Assembly (NCBI GenBank): GCA_018056165.1
Contig: JAGPGD010000010.1
Location: forward strand, 1 to 61,422
Origin: Paludibacteraceae bacterium
GTDB lineage: Bacteria > Bacteroidota > Bacteroidia > Bacteroidales > Paludibacteraceae
Direction of reading: 5' to 3'
DNA length: 61,422 bases
Position 1 is the first letter of the stretch; each line of letters opens with the position of its first letter. Below are positions 55,980 to 61,422 of this stretch, one piece after another. The position numbers and the translations under genes were made by a program. The notes below the pieces were generated by a model. The model searched no databases and was not told the DNA's origin. It worked only from the letters and a program-made list of their open reading frames with translations.

Positions 55980-58900
55980 TTACTGAAAAACTAAATTAAG
56001 ACCGATAACAAAAGTTTTTACTTGAGGATAATATCCCCCACTTGATGCAACCGGTATTTCTGGATCATAAGCATAGAAAAAATCAGTTATGGTAAATAAA
56101 TTTTCGGCTGAAGCATAAATTCTACAATTGGCAATTTTTGCTTTATTGACAATTTTTTTGGGAAACGAGTATCCTACTTGAACATTTTTTAGTCTCAAAT
56201 AAGATGCATCTTCTAACCAATAAGTTGAAAAAGTAGATTGATTAAAATCTGTATTATAAGTCAATCGAGGATAAGAAGCCTTTGGATTCGGATTTTCAAT
56301 AACATGATATCTTTCTAAGTGCACTTTCTGAGGATAACCTGCCATATCTTGAAAAGCATGTCTTGCACTTCCTGTCAAATAACCATCAGCTTCCCCTACA
56401 CCTTGAAAAGTAAATGAAAAGTCAATATTACGATAAACAACATCTCCTTTAAAACTGTATGTATATCGTGGAATAGGGTTTCCAATGACAACTCGATCAT
56501 ATTCAGGTGTAATTCGTCCATCAGGTTTTCCTTGAGGTCCACTTATATCCTTGTATTTTATATCACCCGGTTGATAATCACGTCCTATCACTACCGGTAT
56601 TTGAGAAAGATAATATTTGTTTTCTGTTTCATCATAATAAAGAAAATCTTCGGGCACCATCAATCCTTCAGCAATGTAGCCATAAAATGCACCAATAGGA
56701 TAACCTACTTGACGGATTTGATAAGAGCTTAAGTCGGGAGCAGTTCCTCCAAGATCTGTGATTTTATTTTTTACATCAGAAAGATTAAAGGTCATGCCAT
56801 ATTTTACTTGACCAATCTTATCTCTCCAACTAACTTCTACATCCCAACCTTTATTATTAACTGACCCTGCATTTTGTTCAGATGGACGAGCTCCAATCTG
56901 CGCTGGATAATTTAATTGTAATAAGATACCATTTGTATTTTTGTTATACCAATCAAAAGTAATATTTAATCGGTTTTTTAACAATGCAATGTCAACTCCC
57001 ACATCAAGCATATCTATTTTTTCCCATGTCAAATGAGGATTAGCTAAAATAGTCTGAGTGTATCCGCTTGTTCCTAAGGTACCAATAGCTGAAAGTCCCG
57101 TTATTTCTGTCAAAACAGATAAATAAGGATAATCACTTGAACCTACATATTGATTCCCCAATTTTCCCCATGAACCTCTTAATTTTACGTTATCAAAAAA
57201 ATCTCTTGAAAAATCCATAAATGGTTCTTCGGTTAATCTCCATGCAAGTGAAAAAGAAGGGAATAATCCTCCTCTTTGCGATTTATAAAAGCGGGAAGAC
57301 AAATCATATCGAAGATTAAATTCAGCAAGATATCTATCGCTAAAATTATAATTTAATCTCCCAAAACCAGAGCGAATAGCCCAACTTGAATAACTAGCAT
57401 CGTTACTCATCCCTTCTTTTGAACCTAAATTTAAAGTAGGATTTTTTTCTGTCAATAAATTAATTCTTGAAGCTCCAAAGCCCTCTGATTCAGCCCATTC
57501 TTGAGAAAAACCACCTACTCCAGAGATTTTGTGTTTTTGAATATCAAATTCAAAATTTGATTGTACAATTAATGTTTGTTGACTTCTTCTTAAGTCTTCT
57601 ACATTCAGGATATTGGGATCATTGTAAACGTAAGCAGGTGTTTCTGGCTCATCAGGATTAGTAAAAATGATTTTTTTCCTTAATGAATTTGTCAAAGCAT
57701 TTTTATTTACTATACTATATGTTGCTGAAACATCCCAACCTTTCATTAAATCAATTTTAGCTACACACATAAGTGAAAGTTCATCTGCATCGTAAGTAGT
57801 TTTACCACCATCGTGTAAAATAGCTACGGGGTTAGTATTTCCACCACCATAAGCCCACGAACCATCAGTGTAATAAATAGGTACGTTGGGAGCAATACGC
57901 ATAGCATTATACAAAGCAGAAATAGTGCCTGCAGTAGTTGTTGAAGAACCAGCAGGAGCAATTATATTTTGAAGAGTATAACCAATATTGGTGTTTATTT
58001 CAACTCTATTGAGTAATTTCGAATTTACTTTGAAACGTAAATTATGACGTTTCTCTCCGGTGGTATTCCCCACAGTTAAACCTTGTTGATCTAAATAACG
58101 ATAAGAAAGTAAATATCCTGATTGACCAATATTACCGTTTATGTTAACAGAATAATTTTGTTGAGGAGCATTATTATTAAGTACAGCTGAAATCCAATCG
58201 GTATTACCAAAATAATTGGGATCAGAATTATTTCTTACTTTTTCAAAATGAGATTCATTCCACGCAATAGCAGTTCCTACGTTAGCACGTGCTTCATTAT
58301 CTAACATCATAAATTCAATAGCATTACACATTTCAGGCAAGCGCGTTGGTTTTTGAATACCATAATAAGCATTTAAAGAAATGGTAGGAGGCTGATCTTT
58401 TGCAGTTAATTTTTTAGTTGTAACTAATATTACTCCGTTAGCAGCACGAGCACCATAAATGGAAGACGATGCTGCATCTTTTAATACAGAAATGCTTTGA
58501 ATATCTTCGGGGTTAAGCAAATTCATGTCGCCTTCTACTCCATCAATCAAAACCAAGGGGTTGGCATTGCCAATTGTTCCTAATCCACGAATTCGTATAT
58601 TAGTACTATTTACGCCTGGTTGACCGCTGGTATTTACAACTGTCACTCCTGATAGCAATCCTTGCAAACCGCTTGAAACATTGGTAATAGGTCTAGAATT
58701 CAATTCTTCGGATGTTATCATGGATACTGCACCAGTAAGATTTACTTTTTTTTGTGTACCATATCCAACCACCACTATTTCTTCAAGTAATTTTGTTTCC
58801 TCTTTTAGTATTATTTTAAAAGTAGTCCTTCCTCCTATTTCTATTGTTTGGGGCTCATAACCTAAATAAGTAATTGTGAGAATTCCATCAGATGGAACTT

Positions 58901-59369
58901 CAAGAGAAAAATTCCCATTAAAATCGGTAATAGTACCTATATTAGTACCTTTTAAAAGAATATTAGCCCCTATAATAGGCTCGCCTTTTTCATCAACTAC
59001 AACTCCTGTAATTTTTTTCTTTATTGACTCTTTTTTAATGGGTTCTGATTTTGAAGAAAGAGGAATAATAGCAATAGAATTTTCAGATACGAAATTAAAA
59101 TCAAGTCCCTTTGAAGGCAAAACTCTGTTCAATATTTCTTTAATGGAAGCATTTTCCATCTTAAGAGTTATGTCTTTGTTTTTATTCAAAATAATGTTTC
59201 GATATGAAAACTTATAAGGCGTTTGTTTTTCGAGGGTAAAGAAAAACTCTTCCAAGTCAATATTCTTTACATTAATAGAAAATCGTTGCTCTTGTGCTGC
59301 TAAACTTACAAAGCTGCACGATAAAATGAGGCAAATTAAAAATAAAATTTTTTTATAGATTTTCATCAT
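55980..59369 (-). CDS. SusC/RagA-family TonB-dependent transporter with STN signalling domain
   Basis: 1129 residues. After the signal peptide (CSFVSLAAQEQ), residues about 29-105 form a secretin/TonB N-terminal (STN) domain (FSINVKNIDLEEFFFTLEKQ, then NIILNKNKDITLKME). A carboxypeptidase-regulatory-like domain (about 118-195, ITGVVVDEKGEPIIGANILL) and the plug (VVVGYGTQKKVNLTGAVSMI, ANPLVLIDGVEGDM, SSSIYGARAANGVILVTTKK) follow, then the barrel. The STN domain is the contact for the FecR anti-sigma factor encoded next to it, so substrate transport can be signalled to the ECF sigma factor. This sets it apart from the fructan SusC, which has no STN domain. Confidence 0.95.
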   Translation of the reverse strand: MMKIYKKILFLICLILSCSFVSLAAQEQRFSINVKNIDLEEFFFTLEKQTPYKFSYRNIILNKNKDITLKMENASIKEILNRVLPSKGLDFNFVSENSIAIIPLSSKSEPIKKESIKKKITGVVVDEKGEPIIGANILLKGTNIGTITDFNGNFSLEVPSDGILTITYLGYEPQTIEIGGRTTFKIILKEETKLLEEIVVVGYGTQKKVNLTGAVSMITSEELNSRPITNVSSGLQGLLSGVTVVNTSGQPGVNSTNIRIRGLGTIGNANPLVLIDGVEGDMNLLNPEDIQSISVLKDAASSSIYGARAANGVILVTTKKLTAKDQPPTISLNAYYGIQKPTRLPEMCNAIEFMMLDNEARANVGTAIAWNESHFEKVRNNSDPNYFGNTDWISAVLNNNAPQQNYSVNINGNIGQSGYLLSYRYLDQQGLTVGNTTGEKRHNLRFKVNSKLLNRVEINTNIGYTLQNIIAPAGSSTTTAGTISALYNAMRIAPNVPIYYTDGSWAYGGGNTNPVAILHDGGKTTYDADELSLMCVAKIDLMKGWDVSATYSIVNKNALTNSLRKKIIFTNPDEPETPAYVYNDPNILNVEDLRRSQQTLIVQSNFEFDIQKHKISGVGGFSQEWAESEGFGASRINLLTEKNPTLNLGSKEGMSNDASYSSWAIRSGFGRLNYNFSDRYLAEFNLRYDLSSRFYKSQRGGLFPSFSLAWRLTEEPFMDFSRDFFDNVKLRGSWGKLGNQYVGSSDYPYLSVLTEITGLSAIGTLGTSGYTQTILANPHLTWEKIDMLDVGVDIALLKNRLNITFDWYNKNTNGILLQLNYPAQIGARPSEQNAGSVNNKGWDVEVSWRDKIGQVKYGMTFNLSDVKNKITDLGGTAPDLSSYQIRQVGYPIGAFYGYIAEGLMVPEDFLYYDETENKYYLSQIPVVIGRDYQPGDIKYKDISGPQGKPDGRITPEYDRVVIGNPIPRYTYSFKGDVVYRNIDFSFTFQGVGEADGYLTGSARHAFQDMAGYPQKVHLERYHVIENPNPKASYPRLTYNTDFNQSTFSTYWLEDASYLRLKNVQVGYSFPKKIVNKAKIANCRIYASAENLFTITDFFYAYDPEIPVASSGGYYPQVKTFVIGLNLVFQ

Positions 59370-59402
59370 GGTTTTTATAAATTAATGGATTTATTTTAAG
59401 CT

Positions 59403-60383
59403 TTATGATTTTTTCTTATTCAATTTGAAATTATCAATAACTATTTTATTGCCTTTAATTACATAATCAAATTGGTAATGTAATTTTAACACATCTAGCG
59501 TTTCATTTAAATTGTTTGTAGAGAAAGTTCCTGTGAAAATATCATATGGAAGAGTGTCGTTATAATTTACTTGAATTTTTACACCATAAGTCCGTTCTAT
59601 TTCTCTAAATACTTCTTTTATGTCGACTCCGTGAAAAATAAGTTGCCCTTTTCGCCAAGCTGTTGATTCGACTGGAGTTCCTGATACTATTTTAATTTTT
59701 CCTGATTTTTTATCAAGAATGGCTTTTTGATGAGGAAGTAATAATATGCTTTCTTTGGTAGTATTTGATGTAAGATTAACTTTGCCTTCCAACAAGTCAA
59801 TCTCAGTCGATGTGTTTTCGTCACGTGCTTTCAGATTGAAAGAAGTCCCGACAACTTGTACTTCCATATGACTAGTTTGAATAATAAAAGGCTTATTATT
59901 TTTAGCAATTTCAAAGTAAGCTTCTCCCGAAAAACTAATGCGTCGTTCTTTACGGTTAAATTCGTTTATGTTATAACTTAATAGAGATTGGGCATTTAAA
60001 TTGACTTTTGTGCTATCGGGCAATATAATGTTTGCCTTTTCACCTTCTTCAACTGCTACTATCATATCACTCACAGAATTTGTTTTATTCCCTGTATGAT
60101 AAACAAGAGGGGTGATAATTATAAAAGAAACAATAATTGCTGCTGCAATTTGTACTGACTTTTTAAACATTGAATGTCTTGTCTTTTTATTTGTTTTATC
60201 AATGTTTTGCTTGATTTCAAGTAATTTTTGGCTATAAAATGCTCCTCCTTTTTCTTCTTCCCATAGTTGTTGTAAAGTTTTTTCTATTTCTTTATCACTG
60301 GAAGAATTCAACAATTTTTTAAATTCTTGAAATTCTTCGTTGGTTATATTATTATCAAAATATTTTTGAAATAAATTTTTCAT
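59403..60383 (-). CDS. FecR-family anti-sigma factor
   Basis: 326 residues. A short cytoplasmic N-terminal part (about 1-75, KYFDNNITNEEFQEFKKLLN) binds the sigma factor. One membrane helix follows (VQIAAAIIVSFIIITPLVYH). The periplasmic FecR domain has VAVEEGEKANIILPDSTKVN, RRISFSGEAYFEIAKN, MEVQVVGTSFNLKARD and the C-terminal DUF4974 region (FHGVDIKEVFREIERTYGVK). It holds the sigma factor until the STN domain of the adjacent SusC signals that substrate is present. It starts after a 167-base gap from the sigma gene, which contains a perfect 30-bp palindrome. Confidence 0.95.
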   Translation of the reverse strand: MKNLFQKYFDNNITNEEFQEFKKLLNSSSDKEIEKTLQQLWEEEKGGAFYSQKLLEIKQNIDKTNKKTRHSMFKKSVQIAAAIIVSFIIITPLVYHTGNKTNSVSDMIVAVEEGEKANIILPDSTKVNLNAQSLLSYNINEFNRKERRISFSGEAYFEIAKNNKPFIIQTSHMEVQVVGTSFNLKARDENTSTEIDLLEGKVNLTSNTTKESILLLPHQKAILDKKSGKIKIVSGTPVESTAWRKGQLIFHGVDIKEVFREIERTYGVKIQVNYNDTLPYDIFTGTFSTNNLNETLDVLKLHYQFDYVIKGNKIVIDNFKLNKKKS

Positions 60384-60468
60384 AAGTTCATCAATAAATT
60401 TATTAATTAAAAATTTTTGTATTGTTCTTCTATATAATAATACACTTAACAGGATAAAAAGTACCGAA

Positions 60469-60498
60469 ATATTTTTATGTTGTACAACATAAAAATAT
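60469..60498. promoter_or_regulatory. Perfect 30-bp palindrome between sigma and anti-sigma genes
   Basis: ATATTTTTATGTTGT joined directly to its reverse complement ACAACATAAAAATAT, with no spacer. It lies in the 167-base gap between the ECF sigma gene (stop at 60551) and the fecR start (60383). Possible roles are a dimeric repressor or activator site or an attenuating RNA stem of up to 15 bp. No local gene is an obvious binder. Confidence 0.6.
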
Positions 60499-60550
60499 CA
60501 TATTTAAATCTAAATACAATTATGAATCAGTTTTTTAAGACCTGAATAAT

Positions 60551-61132
60551 TTATAAGAAAAAAATATAAAAAAGGAAGGAATATTTATAAAGTTTCTCTT
60601 TAAGTAGCTTTAAAGAAATGGAAAGTTGATTTTTTACAGTCTGAACACTTAAGTTAAGTTGTTGAGCTATTTCTTCATTACTATAATTGAGTTCCTTACT
60701 GAGTTCAAATATTTTACGTTGTGTTTGAGTTAAACTTTTTTTAGCTTCTTCAAGTTGAGCTTTAAAATCCTCATAATCTAATTTTTCGATAACATTATTT
60801 CCTGATAAATCTTTCTCATTTAAATACGCTACATAATCCACAAACAAAGGTAAATTTACATTGTATCGTAATTTATTAAGAAACTGATTTTTAGCAATGG
60901 CAAATAGATAAGGTTGTAAAGTAGAACAAGGTACAATTTTTTCATGATATACCCACAAATTAACAAAAGTATTCTGAACAATTTCTTTTGCATCTGAATG
61001 AGATTTGGTTAATTTTAGAGCAAAAGCATATAATCTATTGGCATACATAGAATATAAAGCATCAAATGCTTTATAAGAGCCTTGAATTAATTCTTTAATA
61101 TATTGTTCTTCTACAGATGATAACATTGTCAT
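60551..61132 (-). CDS. ECF-type RNA polymerase sigma factor of the GH89 locus
   Basis: 193 residues from the ATG at 61132; a second ATG at 61126 is also possible, and the longer TTG frame start is not used. Region 2 is YSMYANRLYAFALKLTKSHS through AKEIVQNTFVNLWVYHEKI, and region 4 is LTQTQRKIFELSKELNYSNE with IAQQLNLSVQTVKNQLSISL. It resembles the FecI-like sigma-70 factors that Bacteroidota use for host- and microbe-derived glycan loci. It is freed by FecR on substrate transport and should activate the susC promoter. The C terminus ends in hydrophobic aromatic residues (YKYSFLFYIFFL), a common but unexplained tail. Confidence 0.93.
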   Translation of the reverse strand: MTMLSSVEEQYIKELIQGSYKAFDALYSMYANRLYAFALKLTKSHSDAKEIVQNTFVNLWVYHEKIVPCSTLQPYLFAIAKNQFLNKLRYNVNLPLFVDYVAYLNEKDLSGNNVIEKLDYEDFKAQLEEAKKSLTQTQRKIFELSKELNYSNEEIAQQLNLSVQTVKNQLSISLKLLKEKLYKYSFLFYIFFL

Positions 61133-61189
61133 AATTAAAAATTTACCTAAAAGCAGCAAATAAGGTAAAGAAAAAATTATTTTTCAAGA

Positions 61190-61219
61190 CAAAGGAGAAA
61201 AAAGAGCATTTCCCCTTTG
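61190..61219. repeat. Hairpin upstream of the transposase start
   Basis: CAAAGGAGAAA and TTTCCCCTTTG form an 11-bp stem with one A-C mismatch and an 8-base loop. It lies between the divergent sigma gene and the IS30 transposase. It could be a terminator or part of the insertion sequence end; the right end of the element is outside the window, so its terminal repeat cannot be defined. Confidence 0.35.
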
Positions 61220-61274
61220 CCCTGATGGAATAAATGCTTTACTTTGGTCTCTTCCCCTTAAAAAGTTACAAAGA

Positions 61275-61422
61275 TGAAACATTTAACCGTAGAACAAAGG
61301 TACACAATTTGGGCAATGATGCAACAAGGATTGAAACAAAAAGAAATAGCATTGGCTATTGGGAAAGATAAATCGGTTGTATCACACGAGCTAAAGCGTA
61401 ATTGCGATAATCGAAACAGGGA
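61275..61422 (+). mobile_element. IS30-family transposase gene, N-terminal part (window edge)
   Basis: From the ATG at 61275, 49 residues are visible: MKHLTVEQRYTIWAMMQQGL followed by KQKEIALAIGKDKSVVSHEL and KRNCDNRNR. This is the helix-turn-helix start typical of IS30-family transposases of Bacteroidota, where SRELKRN-like text follows the recognition helix. The catalytic DDE part is beyond the window. The insertion sequence sits directly upstream of the ECF sigma gene, in opposite orientation, so it could affect the sigma promoter. Confidence 0.85.

Overview
The window reads as chromosomal DNA of a low-GC member of the Bacteroidales (Bacteroidota). Evidence: two SusC/SusD-type glycan loci, a hybrid two-component regulator with an AraC output domain, an ECF sigma/FecR pair, secreted proteins with type IX secretion (T9SS) sorting domains, Bacteroidota-type -7 promoter boxes (TAnnTTTG), and an ATP synthase operon in the order beta, epsilon, membrane protein, a, c, b, delta, alpha, gamma. 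The sequence alone does not fix genus or species.

Layout. 1-2.2 kb is an accessory or defence patch: the start of an unknown reverse-strand gene, a 5'-truncated type III restriction endonuclease remnant, and a three-gene module of HigB-like toxin, HigA-like antitoxin with a C-terminal extension, and a small SecB-like protein, the layout of toxin-antitoxin-chaperone (TAC) systems. 3.0-18.5 kb is a complete fructan utilisation locus: SusC, SusD, a surface binding lipoprotein, a divergent GH32-like lipoprotein and a T9SS-exported binding protein. After a strong terminator come a GH32 fructosidase, a sugar MFS porter, a fructokinase and a hybrid two-component sensor with a periplasmic sugar-binding domain. 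A 27-bp hairpin repeat occurs once on each side of this locus. 18.5-19.9 kb has no convincing gene and carries iteron-like repeats and a large inverted repeat, possibly a mobile-element remnant. It is followed by an uncharacterised protein and tRNA-Phe.

21-37.7 kb is mostly core genome: a beta-propeller lipoprotein, lepA, the nine-gene ATP synthase operon, rsgA, frr, pyrH, a ComEC/Rec2 protein and rpe. 37.8-43.3 kb holds three paralogous secreted beta-helix proteins. One is fused to an endonuclease/exonuclease/phosphatase (EEP) domain and one is broken by a frameshift; they show mosaic recombination.

43.3-61.1 kb is a second, reverse-strand glycan locus driven by ECF sigma/FecR: SusC with an STN domain, SusD, two secreted EEP hydrolases around an unknown lipoprotein, a surface binding lipoprotein, and two tandem GH89 alpha-N-acetylglucosaminidases. 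A GntP-family permease and a glycerate 2-kinase follow at close spacing. The combination suggests breakdown of an alpha-GlcNAc-bearing, possibly phosphodiester-containing glycan, with import and phosphorylation of a glycerate-like acid; the substrate is inference. The window ends inside an IS30-family transposase gene.
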